From Methylomicrobium lacus LW14 (lineage in GTDB: Bacteria; Pseudomonadota; Gammaproteobacteria; Methylococcales; Methylomonadaceae), in the NCBI RefSeq assembly GCF_000527095.1, contig NZ_AZUN01000001.1:2294001-2358000 (forward strand): a DNA stretch of 64,000 nucleotides. The letters run 5' to 3'. The notes under the pieces are model-generated. The model saw nothing but the letters and a program-made list of their open reading frames with translations. It ran no database searches and was not told the DNA's origin. A program made the translations under genes and the position numbers. Below are positions 31,390-41,841 of this stretch, piece after piece (within the stretch, counting starts at the first letter, position 1; every line of letters begins with the position of its first letter).

Positions 31390-34300
31390 AATCTCCAACT
31401 CCAAGGCTTCCGGCTCCGAAACCTTCGCTTCTTCCGGCAGCATCCACGCCTGCAGAACCTCCGCCACCATACGCGCGTTTTCATGATTCAACATGCTGAT
31501 ATGGTCTCCGGGCGTATGAGCGTGCACCACCGGACGCCGTGACAGCAGCTTCCACTGGCTGACAGCGCGGCTCAGAGGCTGCGGTTCTCCCTCCTCGCCT
31601 CTCTCCAGGGCCTGAATAAACAGCAGTTGCTCCACCTGACTGCCATCCGGCTGATACGTCATGCGGAACTGGTTCTTGAAGATGTCGAGCAAGCCGCGCA
31701 CGATGAATACGCCGGCATCTTCCCGCACCAGGCCCAAGTCCACCAGATAAGGCTTGATCAGATGAAGTTGCTCCTCCTCGGCTAATCCGGCTAGATCCTC
31801 CGCATTGATGGAGATGTCTCGGCCGAAAGCGTGACCCATGACCCTGAGAGCCTGGACGATGAGCTCCGCGTCGGAGGCGTCTACCCCGGAAGGTATGCCC
31901 GCATCCAGGAGCGCCACGAATCCGACCTGCCGGCCGGACGCTTCCAACCGTCTGCCCATCTCGAACGCCACGCTTCCTCCTAAAGAGTGGCCTGCCAGGT
32001 AATACGGCCCCTCGGGCTGGGTTTGCAAGACAAGATCGACGTAATAAGCGGCCATCTCCTCGATGCTGGCGTGAGGCGCAGTTTGCCCATCCATCCCTTT
32101 AGCCTGGAAGGCGTAAACCGGATGCCCGCCCCCCATAGCCGCCGCCAAATGGTAGAGATAGTGACATTGTCCTCCCACGCCGGGCACACAAAACAGGGCC
32201 GGACCAGATCCTGTGGCGCGGAGCGGAACGAGAGGCTCCCACATTGCATCGGCGGAGTCGTCCGCAATCAGGCGCGCCAATTGCTCGATGGTCGGTGCCT
32301 TGAACAAGGCCGCCAGAGGCAACTGCTTGCCGAGTTCGGCGTCAATTCTCGCCATCAGTTGTACGGCCAGCAGCGAATGTCCGCCCAGCTCGAAGAAATT
32401 GTCATCGATGCTCAACTCGTCGAGCTTGAACAGCGACTGCCAAAGCCTGAGCATCTGCAACTCGTACCGATTCCGCGGAGCCACGGCGACTTTGCCGTCC
32501 GCCAAGCCCGCATCCGCCGGCAGCGCCTTGCGGTCAAGCTTGCCGTTCGGTGTCAGAGGCAGCGCTTCCAGCCATACATAAGCTGTCGGCACCATGTACT
32601 CCGGCAGCCGGTCCTGTAAATGCCGCCGCAGAAGATCTGCCGCGATAGGCTCGGCGGCGGTATAGTATGCCGCCAGCCTCAGGTCGCCCGCGCCGCTCTC
32701 GCGCGCCAGCACTACCGCCTCGCGCACGCCCGGACAGCCCACCAATTGCGCCTCGATTTCGCCCAGCTCGATGCGGAAACCACGAATCTTGACCTGGAAG
32801 TCGTTGCGGCCGAGGAATTCGATGGTGCCGTCCGGCAGCCAGCGACCCAGGTCGCCGGTCCGGTAGAGACGCGCGCCAGCGGTCCCGAACGGGTCCGGCA
32901 CAAAGCGTTCAGCGGTCAGCTCAGGACGATCCAGATAGCCCCGCGCCAGCCCGGCGCCGCCCACGTATAATTCGCCCGCCACCCCGATCGGAACCGGCGC
33001 GAAGGTTGAATCCAGCAGGTAGGCGCGGGTGTTGGCGATGGGCCGGCCGATCGGCGGCAGCCCTTCCCTGCCCGCCGGCACCGCACAGGAGGTCGAGACG
33101 ACACTGTTCTCGGTAGGGCCGTAGTTGTTGACCAGTTCGAACGGCAGGCCGGCCGGCGGATAACCGTGCAACTGGTCGCCGCCCGTCAGCAGGAAGCGTA
33201 AGGCAAGATGCTCGGGCCAAGGCGTGGCCAGCATCAGTTCGGCGAGGGGCGTCGGCATGAACGACACGGTGATGCGGTCGTCGGCCAGCTTCTGCCATAG
33301 CGCCTCCGGCTGACCCAGCAATTCCGGTCGGATCAGGTGCAGACTCGCGCCCGCCAGAAGGTAGGGCCAGGTTTCCCAGGCGCTCGCATCGAAAGCCAGG
33401 CCGGCCAATTGGGTGGCCCGATCGGCGGCGCTCACCTTAAACCGCAGGTTGTGCCAGGACGCCAGGTTTACCGCCCCGGCGTGAGGTACCGCCACGCTCT
33501 TCGGCGCACCGGTGGAGCCGGAGGTATAGATGACGTAGGCGAGATTTTGCGGAACCGTCAGGCCGTCAAGATTCGCCGAGTTCTCCTGTGCAATCGTCGC
33601 CCAATCACGATCCAGACAGAAAGTGACGGGATGGTAAGGCAGATCATCCAATAGCGCTGCCTGGGTCAGCAGCACGGCGGCGCCGCTGTCGGCCAGCATG
33701 AAATCCAGCCGCTCCTTCGGATAGGCCGGGTCCAGCGGCACATAGGCGCCGCCCGCCTTCAGCACAGCAAGGAGCCCCACCACCACCTCGACACTCCGCT
33801 CCAGGCACAGCGCCACTCGTGTCTCAGGCCCCACGCCCAAGCTGCGCAGGTAGTGCGCCAGCCGATTGGCCCGGGCGTTGAGCTCGGCGTAGGTCAAGCG
33901 GATATCGGCATAGACCAACGCCGTTGCATCCGGGGCGTTGCGGACTTGCGCCTCGAATAACTCGTGGATGCAACGATCCTGAGCATAGGCGGCCGAGGTG
34001 GCGTTCCACACTTCCAGCAGCATGCCCCGTTCCTCCTGTCCCAGCACATCGATGGCACAAACGGCCTTATGCGGCGCCTGTTCCAGGGCCTCCACCAGAC
34101 TCGCCAGCGCGTTGTGCATGTAGCCGCACAAACGCGCAGGATCAATAGACGTCTGCGCCTGCACGGTCAAACGGAACCCCGTTCCCATATCGTCCACCGA
34201 GAGGACAATCGGATAATTGGTGCGCTCCTCGCCCGCCAGCACCTCGATCCCTTCCCATAGGCGCGCGGTCTCGCCGTTCTCCATGCCTGGACTGTGACGA

Positions 34301-37300
34301 TAATTGAGTAGCGTCGTGAACAGCGGCGTCGGCGCCGGCACGGCGCTGCAGCGCTGCGCCAGCGCCAGTGGAGCGTGTTCATGGCGCAGCACATCGGCCA
34401 GCCGCACATGGGTCCGCCGCACGGCCTCCTCCGCGCCCTCGATGCCAATCTCAAGCCGCACCGGCAGGGTATTGATAAACATGCCCAGCACTCGGTCGGC
34501 ACCGGCCCCGCCTTGCAGGCGGCCGAACAGCACCGTGCCGAACACCACGTCCCGACACCCGGTGGTCCGCGCCAGCACCTGCCCCCATGCCAGATGGCAC
34601 AAACTCGCGGAACTGACGCCCAGCACCCGTGCGCGCTCCCGCAAGCGCCGGGCGAGATCGGCGTCGAGTGTGTGCGCCGCTTCTTCGACGCCCGAACCGT
34701 CGCCCTGCACATCCAGCACGCCGAACGGCGCCGTCGGCTCGTCCACATCGCCGAGCAACTCCCGGAAAAACGCCTCGTGCTCGGACGGGCTAATGCCCAG
34801 GCGCGCCTGCGCCACAAAGTTCCGGAACGGCAACGGCTCCGGCAGCAGGTCCGCGTGGCCTGATAGATGGGCACGAGTCTCTTCCAGCAGGATTTCGAGC
34901 GCGGTGTGGTCGAGCGCCAGATGGTGGGTGAGCAACAGCAGAAGCCAGCGATTGTTGGCTGCATCGTAAGCCGTGTAAGCCTGCATCATCGGCGCCCGGC
35001 GCACATCGAGGCGGAAATGGCGCGGGTCGAATCGTGCCCGCAGCTGATCGGCGATGTCGCCCATTTCAGGGTCGAAAACGACCTCCTCGACGGTCAGCTG
35101 GGCCTCACGCCATACCACCTGCACCGGCTCCGGCAAGCCCTCCCAGGCCATCGCGGTGCGCAGGATGTCGTGTCGGGCGATCACCGACTGTAGCGCATCG
35201 AGGGTCTCCCTAAGCCGTACGGCCGTTTCGAACGCCAGCATGAAAGGAAGCAGGTAGGTATCCCCCTTTTCGGTCATCAGATGGTGAAAAAGAATGCCTT
35301 CCTGCAAGGGCGCAAGAGGATAGATATCCTGAATGTTGGCCGCGCCGCCCGGCGTCGCGTCTACCAGGCGCGCGATCTCCGCCGGTTGGAGCGCGACCAG
35401 CGGCAGCATCTCGGAGGTAATCTCCCCGCTTCCCGGAGGAATCCGGTTGCTGGGCACCTCGACCAAACTGACTCGGGTCCCTACGGCAGCCGCCAATCCC
35501 GCCAGCGTCGGCGTGGTAAACAGAGCGCGCACGTCGGCCTTGAGGCCCGCCTGCCGCATCCGCTCGATCAGGGTCACCGCCAGCAGGGAATGACCGCCGA
35601 GCGCAAAGAAGTGGTCATGCCGCCCCACTCGCTCGACCTTGAGCAGTTCCGACCAGATCCGAGCCAGCGCGGTCTCGACCTCGCCCTGCGGCGCCTCGTA
35701 ATCCAAGACGCCGAATGCGTCGGCGTCCGGCGCCGGCAGCGCCTTGCGGTCCAGCTTGCCGTTGGGAGTCAGCGGCAGCACGTCCAGCCGTACATAGGCC
35801 GCCGGCACCATGTACTCCGGCAACCGTTCGCTCAAATGCTGCCGCAGTAGATCTATCGCGATGGGCTCGTCGGCGGAGTAGTAGGCGACCAGCCGCGGAT
35901 CGCCCGCGCCGTTCTCCCGCGCCAGCACCGCCGCCTCGCGTACGTCAGGATAGCCTGCCAATTGCGCCTCGATTTCGCCCAGCTCGATGCGGAAACCGCG
36001 GAGCTTGACCTGGAAATCGTTGCGGCCGAGATAGTCGAGCGTGCCGCCCGGCAGCCAGCGCGCCAGGTCGCCGGTCCGGTAGAGACGCGCGCCAGCGGGT
36101 CCGAATGGGTCCGGCACGAACCGTTCTGCGGTCAGATCGGGACGGTCCAGATAACCCCGTGCCAGTCCGGCGCCGCCAAGGTACAGCTCGCCGGCAACCC
36201 CGACCGGGACCGGCGCTAAGCTGTTGTCCAGCAAGTAGGCGCGGGTGTTCGCGACGGGCCGGCCGATCGTCGTTTTTGCGCCGTCGAAATCGCACGGACA
36301 AACCCAAAAACTCGCATCGATGCAGGTTTCGGTCGGCCCGTATAGATTAATCAGCTCTGCATCCAGACGGCCGCGACACTGTTGCGCCAGCGGCGCCGGC
36401 AACTCCTCACCGCCGCAGAAAATCCGCCTTAAAGAACGCAAGGCGACGCCGCCGTCCGTATCGAGCAGCAGCCGCAGCAGACTGGGCACGGCTTGCAGTG
36501 TCGTAATGCCATGCTCCCGGATTGCCAGAAGCAAGGTGCGCGGATCCTCTTGCCAATTGGACGGCGCGAGGACCAGCGGCGCACCGAAAGATAAGGGATT
36601 GAAGAACTCCCACACCGCGGCGTCGAAGCCGATGGACGTTTTTTGCAGAAAACGATCCGACGAGTCCAAAGGAAACGCATCCTGCATCCACAAAGTATGG
36701 TTGTATAAGGCGGCGTGGGGCACCATGACGCCCTTGGGCCGGCCTGTGGAGCCGGACGTATAGATGACGTAGGCGACATGCGCCGGAGTCAGCCCGATGC
36801 CGGCCGGGTCGAGATTTTCGGCGGGCTGATGCATCCACTGTGCCTCGTCTGCGCTAAGATCGATCCGCGCAGGGCCTGCCAGCCGGGCCTTGACGCCGGC
36901 GTCAGTCAACATCAGCAGCGGCGCGCTATCGGCCAACATGAATCCCAACCGCTCCTCGGGATATGCGGGGTCCAGCGGCACATAGGTGCCGCCCGCCTTG
37001 AGCACCGCCAACAGCCCCAACACCAGCTCGAAGCTACGCTCCATGCAGAGCCCGACCCGGACATCCGGCCCCACCCCCAAGCCGCGCAGGTGGTGGGCCA
37101 GCCGGTTGGCCCGAGCGTTGAGTTCACCGTAGCTTAGAATCCGAGTGCCATGGACCACCGCCGGCGCCTCCGGCTTGTTGATGACCTGCGCTTCGAATAG
37201 CATGTGGATGCAGCGGTCCTTAGGGAGCTCGACCGCCGTGGCGTTCCAGTCGATCAGAATCCGCCGGATGTCCGCGTCGTCGAGCAGCGGCAATTGCCGG

Positions 37301-40300
37301 ATGCGCTGTTCGGGAGCGCGCGCTATCCCTTCTAGCAGGTGCCGGAAGTGCTCCGCCATGCGCTCAATAGTGGCAGCATCGAATAGATCCGCGGCGTATT
37401 CCCAGGTGGCCTCCAGACCCTCAGACCCTTCCTCTAGGTTCAGCAAGAGGTCGAACTTTGCCGCCATCAGCGGCGCCTCCACCACGCTCAGACTGAGATC
37501 CGGCAGAGCCAGGTCCGCCTGCTCGTTATTCTGCAAGGCCAGCATGATCTGGAATAAAGGATGATGACTGAGGCTCCGTTCCGGGTCCATCAGCTCCACC
37601 ACTTGTTCGAATGGCAATGATTGGTGGGCGTAGGCCTCCAGCGCCGTCTGCTTGGCCTGCCGCAAGAGGTCGAGAAAGCGCGGATCCTCCGAAAGATCCA
37701 GGCGCAGCACCAGGGTGTTCACGAAGAAACCGATCAGGGGCGTCAACTCGGCCTGGGTGCGGTTGGCGATAGGCGTACCCAGCACAATATCAGAGGCTCC
37801 GCTGTAGCGCGCCAGCAGCACCGAGAAAGCCGCCTGCAAGGTCATGAACAGGGTAGCGCCTTCCCGCTGGCCCAGCTTGTTTAGCTCGGCGGTCAGTTCG
37901 CACCCGAGCTGTTGCCGGTAGACCGCGCCCTGGTCGCTCGGCAGCGCCGGCCGCGGCCTGTCTGTCGGCAGGCTGTGCAGCTCCGGCAGGCCCTTGAGCT
38001 GGCGGCGCCAGTAGTTTTCCAGACGATTCCGCTCGGCGCCCTGCAACCAGCGCCGCTGCCAGGCGGCGTAGTCTGCATACTGAATCGGCAGTTCCGTCAG
38101 CGGGCTGGCTTCACCACGCGCGTAGGCGGTATAGAGCGCCGCCACCTCCTGGATCAGAACACCCACCGACCAGCCGTCGGCGGCAATGTGGTGTACCGTG
38201 GCCAGCAGCAGGTGTTCCTCGTCCATCAATTGCAGCAGCCGGGTCCGCAGCAGCGGGCCTCGGCCGAGGTCGAACGGTTGCGCCGACTCGGCCGTAAGCA
38301 ATGCCTCCGCCTCGGCCGCCCGCGCCGCCTCCGGCAGGTCCCGTAAATCCGTCAGCGGCAGGGGCACTTCGGTCGCCGGCTGGATGATTTGCTGCGCTTC
38401 GCCGTCGACGGCGGTGAAAGTGGTGCGCAGGCTCTCGTGGCGCCGCACGATTTCGCCGAACGTGCGCGCGAGTGCCGCCCGATCGAGCGTGCCCCGGAGC
38501 CGCAACGCTGCCGAGAGGCTGTAGCGGGAGCTGGGGCCTTCGAGCTGATCAAGGAACCATAGCCGCTGCTGGGCGTAGGACAGCGGCAGGGCGCCGTTCC
38601 GCGCGACCCGTTCGAGCGCAGGAATATCGCTGCGCGCTTCGGCGCGGTCGATGGCCGCTGCCAGTCCTCGGAGCGTCGAATGGCTGAACACCGTAACGAT
38701 CTGAAGATCCACGCCGAACTCCCGCCGAATCAGTGCCACCAGCCGGGTTGCCAACAGCGAATGGCCGCCGAGTTCGAAGAAATTGGCGGTCGCGCTGACC
38801 TGATCCAGCTCCAGCAATTCGCCCCACAGCGCCGCCAGGCGCTCTTCGACCTCGCCCTGGGGCGCCTCGTAGCCCATGACGCCGTAAGCGTCGGCTTCCG
38901 GCGCCGGCAGCGCCTTGCGGTCCAGCTTGCCGTTAGGGCTCAGCGGCAATGCCTCCAGCCAGACAAAGGCCGACGGCACCATGTACTCCGGCAATCGTTC
39001 TCCCAACTGCTGCCGCAGAAGATCTATCGCGAGGGGTTCCTCGGCGGTGTAGTAAGCGACCAGCCGCGGATCGCCCGCGCCGCTCTCCTGTGCCAGCACC
39101 ACCGCCTCATGCACGCCCGGATAGCATGCCAGCTGCGCCTCGATCTCGCCCAGCTCGATGCGGAAGCCGCGGAGCTTGACCTGGAAATCGTTGCGACCGA
39201 GATATTCGAGCGTACCATCCGCCAGCCAGCGACCTAAGTCGCCGGTCCGATAGAGGCGAGCGCCTGCTGGCCCGAACGGGTCTGGCCCGAAGCGCTCCGC
39301 GGTCAGATCGGGACGATCCAGATAGCCCCGCCCCACCTGCACGCCGCCGATGAAAAGTTCTCCTGCCACCCCGATCGGGACGGGCTCCCCCTGCGGGTCC
39401 AGGACGTACATCTGGGTATTCGCAATCGGCCGGCCGAGCGGAATGCTCGCGCCGGTGAAATCCGGGGTGTAGGCCCAAGCGGTCACGTCCACGGCCGCTT
39501 CGGTCGGCCCGTAAAGGTTATGTAACTCCACGCCCGGCAAGCGTTCGTGGAAGCGTCGCGCCAGCGCCTCCGGCAACGCTTCGCCGCTGCACATCACGCG
39601 GCTCAGATGGGTGCATGCCGCCGCCTGCGGATGGTCGAGAAACACTTGCAGCATCGAAGGCACGAAGTGCAGCGTCGTGATGTTTTCCCGCCGAATGACA
39701 TCCGTCAGATAAGCGGGGTCCTTGTGTCCCTCCGGGCGCGCCATGACCAGCCGCGCACCGGTGAACAAGGGCCAGAAGAATTCCCATACCGAGACATCGA
39801 AACTGAACGGGGTTTTCTGCAATACCGCATCACAGGCTTCCAACCCATAGACGCTTTGCTTCCACAGGAGGCGGTTCACCACGCCCCGGTGCTCATTCAT
39901 CGCGCCCTTCGGTCTGCCGGTGGAGCCGGAGGTATAGATCATGTAGGCGAGGTGCCGCGCGGTCAGGCCGACCGCCGCCGGGTCCGGATTGTGATCGGAC
40001 CGATGCGCCCATTGCTCCGCTTCGGCGAGGTCGATCACCGGAACGTCCGGCGCCGCATCGAGGAAACCTGCGGCCAGATCGCCCTGGGTCAGCAACACCC
40101 GCGGCGCGCTGTCGCTCAGCATAAAGGCCAGCCTCTCCTCGGGATAGGCCGGGTCCAGAGGCACATAGGCCCCGCCCGCCTTCAGCACGGCCAACAAGCT
40201 CACCACCATCTCGAAACTCCGCTCCAGGCATATCGCCACCCGCGCCTCCGGCTCCACCCCCTGCGCCCGGAGGTGGTGCGCCAGCCGGTTGGCCCTGGCG

Positions 40301-41841
40301 TTCAGCTTGGCATAGGTCAGCTGCCGGTCTTCGAACACCACCGCCGCCGCCTCGGGAGTCTGCCGCACTTGCGCCTCGAACAGCTCGTGGATGCAGAGAT
40401 CCTGCGGGTAGTCGGCCGCGGTGGCGTTCCAGTCGGCCAGAACCTGCCGGCGTTCCGCCGGATCGAGAATGTCGATCCGGCCGATGGGCAGGCTGGAATC
40501 GTGCGTAATGGCCTCCAGAAGTTTTAAGAAACGCTGCTGGTGAGCGGCAAGATCTTCTGAGGTGTAAAGGGCCGGATTGGCGTCAAAGTCTATCCTAAGG
40601 CCTTTGCCGTCGCCCCGGTCGTAAACGAAGATCGCAAGATCATCGGACGTACCGTTCGAAAGGTTATGCGGGGTGACAGGATGGCCCGCGAAGCTAAGGT
40701 CGTAATCGAAAGGCTCGATATTGATGACCATCGAAAAAAGATGCTGGTTATGGGCCAGAAGATTCAGATCCCGCCGCAAGTCCTCATATCTGTAGCTCTG
40801 ATGCCGCAGGATCTGGCGAACTTCCCTGCCGACTTGTTGGAGGAGTTCGGCCACACTCATCTCCGACGCCATCGCCAGACGCAGCGGCACCGCATTCGCA
40901 ACCATGCCCGGTGCGCGCCGCATACGGTTATTTGAGCGCGCCGTGACCGGAAGCCCGATCACCATATCCTCCACGCCCGTTACCCGGTAAAGATAAAGCG
41001 CGGTTGCCGCGATCAAAGTCTGCGGCAGGCTGGAGCCGGCGGCCTGCGCAAATCTCTGCAGCGCATTGACGGTATTGGGGGAGAGATTTGACGTTTGGCG
41101 AAGCAGCCCGCCGACATTCGGCGCCTGCCGGCTCGCGAGGCTGAGGGCTTCCGGCTTATCGGCGAAGCGGCCCAGCCAATATTCGCGGTCGCGCGTGAAG
41201 CGTTCCGAGCTGCGATAGGCGGCCTCTTCCTCGATCAGCAAGGACAAAGGAGAGAACGCATCGTCATCAGAGGGAGACCTCCCTTCGACGAGCGCGGTGT
41301 AGATGTGTGCCACGCGCCGGGTAAAGAGGCCGGCAGTAAAGCCGTCCATGATGATGTGATGGCTGCGGTGATACCAGACGAAGCGGTCGGCTGCGACCTT
41401 AAACAGGGCAGACTTCCAGAGGGTGCCGGTCAGCAAATCGACCGGCCGGGTCAATTCGGCCATCATCCAGCGTTCCGCCGCTTGCGGATCCACCTCGGCG
41501 CTGACATCGATAAACGGGATATCGGCGTCGAAAGACGGGGCGATGCACTGCGATAGCCCATCGCTATCCTCGATAAAGCGTACGCGCACCGTGTCGGCCT
41601 CCATGGCGGCCTGCCGCAACGCGGCCTCGAATAGCGCAGGATCGACTGGCCCGTGGATTTCTATGGCTTCGGCAAGATTGAATATCGAATCCGGTGAACT
41701 TAACTTCTGTGCGAACCACATTCCGGTCTGCGCGGCGGACAGAGACAGAACGTTCTCGAATTTATTTTTAGATAGCTCACTATGCATTCCAGCAACATGA
41801 TTTTTTTCTGCTATCCTAAGTTGAGCTTCATATTCACACAT
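31384..41841 (-). CDS. Three-module nonribosomal peptide synthetase (C-A-T-C-A-T-dualE/C-A-T-TE)
   Basis: The protein has 3485 residues. Approximate domains: C1 30-465 (HHIIMDG at ~164), A1 485-985, T1 1005-1070 (LGGHSLLATRL), C2 1085-1525 (HHIAADG), A2 1545-2040, T2 2060-2125, C3 2170-2600, A3 2620-3105, T3 3130-3195, TE 3215-3465 (GHSLGGS, catalytic Ser ~3285, His in GDHISM ~3447). C1 is EntF-like (SAAQTGMWFAQKL). C3 begins DIYPLAPLQEGILFHHL followed by MTEKGD, matching HH[IL]x4GD of dual epimerization/condensation domains. Readable substrate-pocket residues (the tenth, Lys, taken as invariant) give A1 DVWHMSLVD- (Ser), A2 DAWQFGLID- (Gln or Glu) and A3 DAWFLGNVV- (Leu). The predicted product is X-L-Ser-D-Gln-L-Leu. 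The starter X and any tailoring genes are not in the window. An AGGA ribosome site precedes ATG 41841. Confidence 0.93.
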   Translation of the reverse strand: MCEYEAQLRIAEKNHVAGMHSELSKNKFENVLSLSAAQTGMWFAQKLSSPDSIFNLAEAIEIHGPVDPALFEAALRQAAMEADTVRVRFIEDSDGLSQCIAPSFDADIPFIDVSAEVDPQAAERWMMAELTRPVDLLTGTLWKSALFKVAADRFVWYHRSHHIIMDGFTAGLFTRRVAHIYTALVEGRSPSDDDAFSPLSLLIEEEAAYRSSERFTRDREYWLGRFADKPEALSLASRQAPNVGGLLRQTSNLSPNTVNALQRFAQAAGSSLPQTLIAATALYLYRVTGVEDMVIGLPVTARSNNRMRRAPGMVANAVPLRLAMASEMSVAELLQQVGREVRQILRHQSYRYEDLRRDLNLLAHNQHLFSMVINIEPFDYDLSFAGHPVTPHNLSNGTSDDLAIFVYDRGDGKGLRIDFDANPALYTSEDLAAHQQRFLKLLEAITHDSSLPIGRIDILDPAERRQVLADWNATAADYPQDLCIHELFEAQVRQTPEAAAVVFEDRQLTYAKLNARANRLAHHLRAQGVEPEARVAICLERSFEMVVSLLAVLKAGGAYVPLDPAYPEERLAFMLSDSAPRVLLTQGDLAAGFLDAAPDVPVIDLAEAEQWAHRSDHNPDPAAVGLTARHLAYMIYTSGSTGRPKGAMNEHRGVVNRLLWKQSVYGLEACDAVLQKTPFSFDVSVWEFFWPLFTGARLVMARPEGHKDPAYLTDVIRRENITTLHFVPSMLQVFLDHPQAAACTHLSRVMCSGEALPEALARRFHERLPGVELHNLYGPTEAAVDVTAWAYTPDFTGASIPLGRPIANTQMYVLDPQGEPVPIGVAGELFIGGVQVGRGYLDRPDLTAERFGPDPFGPAGARLYRTGDLGRWLADGTLEYLGRNDFQVKLRGFRIELGEIEAQLACYPGVHEAVVLAQESGAGDPRLVAYYTAEEPLAIDLLRQQLGERLPEYMVPSAFVWLEALPLSPNGKLDRKALPAPEADAYGVMGYEAPQGEVEERLAALWGELLELDQVSATANFFELGGHSLLATRLVALIRREFGVDLQIVTVFSHSTLRGLAAAIDRAEARSDIPALERVARNGALPLSYAQQRLWFLDQLEGPSSRYSLSAALRLRGTLDRAALARTFGEIVRRHESLRTTFTAVDGEAQQIIQPATEVPLPLTDLRDLPEAARAAEAEALLTAESAQPFDLGRGPLLRTRLLQLMDEEHLLLATVHHIAADGWSVGVLIQEVAALYTAYARGEASPLTELPIQYADYAAWQRRWLQGAERNRLENYWRRQLKGLPELHSLPTDRPRPALPSDQGAVYRQQLGCELTAELNKLGQREGATLFMTLQAAFSVLLARYSGASDIVLGTPIANRTQAELTPLIGFFVNTLVLRLDLSEDPRFLDLLRQAKQTALEAYAHQSLPFEQVVELMDPERSLSHHPLFQIMLALQNNEQADLALPDLSLSVVEAPLMAAKFDLLLNLEEGSEGLEATWEYAADLFDAATIERMAEHFRHLLEGIARAPEQRIRQLPLLDDADIRRILIDWNATAVELPKDRCIHMLFEAQVINKPEAPAVVHGTRILSYGELNARANRLAHHLRGLGVGPDVRVGLCMERSFELVLGLLAVLKAGGTYVPLDPAYPEERLGFMLADSAPLLMLTDAGVKARLAGPARIDLSADEAQWMHQPAENLDPAGIGLTPAHVAYVIYTSGSTGRPKGVMVPHAALYNHTLWMQDAFPLDSSDRFLQKTSIGFDAAVWEFFNPLSFGAPLVLAPSNWQEDPRTLLLAIREHGITTLQAVPSLLRLLLDTDGGVALRSLRRIFCGGEELPAPLAQQCRGRLDAELINLYGPTETCIDASFWVCPCDFDGAKTTIGRPVANTRAYLLDNSLAPVPVGVAGELYLGGAGLARGYLDRPDLTAERFVPDPFGPAGARLYRTGDLARWLPGGTLDYLGRNDFQVKLRGFRIELGEIEAQLAGYPDVREAAVLARENGAGDPRLVAYYSADEPIAIDLLRQHLSERLPEYMVPAAYVRLDVLPLTPNGKLDRKALPAPDADAFGVLDYEAPQGEVETALARIWSELLKVERVGRHDHFFALGGHSLLAVTLIERMRQAGLKADVRALFTTPTLAGLAAAVGTRVSLVEVPSNRIPPGSGEITSEMLPLVALQPAEIARLVDATPGGAANIQDIYPLAPLQEGILFHHLMTEKGDTYLLPFMLAFETAVRLRETLDALQSVIARHDILRTAMAWEGLPEPVQVVWREAQLTVEEVVFDPEMGDIADQLRARFDPRHFRLDVRRAPMMQAYTAYDAANNRWLLLLLTHHLALDHTALEILLEETRAHLSGHADLLPEPLPFRNFVAQARLGISPSEHEAFFRELLGDVDEPTAPFGVLDVQGDGSGVEEAAHTLDADLARRLRERARVLGVSSASLCHLAWGQVLARTTGCRDVVFGTVLFGRLQGGAGADRVLGMFINTLPVRLEIGIEGAEEAVRRTHVRLADVLRHEHAPLALAQRCSAVPAPTPLFTTLLNYRHSPGMENGETARLWEGIEVLAGEERTNYPIVLSVDDMGTGFRLTVQAQTSIDPARLCGYMHNALASLVEALEQAPHKAVCAIDVLGQEERGMLLEVWNATSAAYAQDRCIHELFEAQVRNAPDATALVYADIRLTYAELNARANRLAHYLRSLGVGPETRVALCLERSVEVVVGLLAVLKAGGAYVPLDPAYPKERLDFMLADSGAAVLLTQAALLDDLPYHPVTFCLDRDWATIAQENSANLDGLTVPQNLAYVIYTSGSTGAPKSVAVPHAGAVNLASWHNLRFKVSAADRATQLAGLAFDASAWETWPYLLAGASLHLIRPELLGQPEALWQKLADDRITVSFMPTPLAELMLATPWPEHLALRFLLTGGDQLHGYPPAGLPFELVNNYGPTENSVVSTSCAVPAGREGLPPIGRPIANTRAYLLDSTFAPVPIGVAGELYVGGAGLARGYLDRPELTAERFVPDPFGTAGARLYRTGDLGRWLPDGTIEFLGRNDFQVKIRGFRIELGEIEAQLVGCPGVREAVVLARESGAGDLRLAAYYTAAEPIAADLLRRHLQDRLPEYMVPTAYVWLEALPLTPNGKLDRKALPADAGLADGKVAVAPRNRYELQMLRLWQSLFKLDELSIDDNFFELGGHSLLAVQLMARIDAELGKQLPLAALFKAPTIEQLARLIADDSADAMWEPLVPLRATGSGPALFCVPGVGGQCHYLYHLAAAMGGGHPVYAFQAKGMDGQTAPHASIEEMAAYYVDLVLQTQPEGPYYLAGHSLGGSVAFEMGRRLEASGRQVGFVALLDAGIPSGVDASDAELIVQALRVMGHAFGRDISINAEDLAGLAEEEQLHLIKPYLVDLGLVREDAGVFIVRGLLDIFKNQFRMTYQPDGSQVEQLLFIQALERGEEGEPQPLSRAVSQWKLLSRRPVVHAHTPGDHISMLNHENARMVAEVLQAWMLPEEAKVSEPEALELEIA

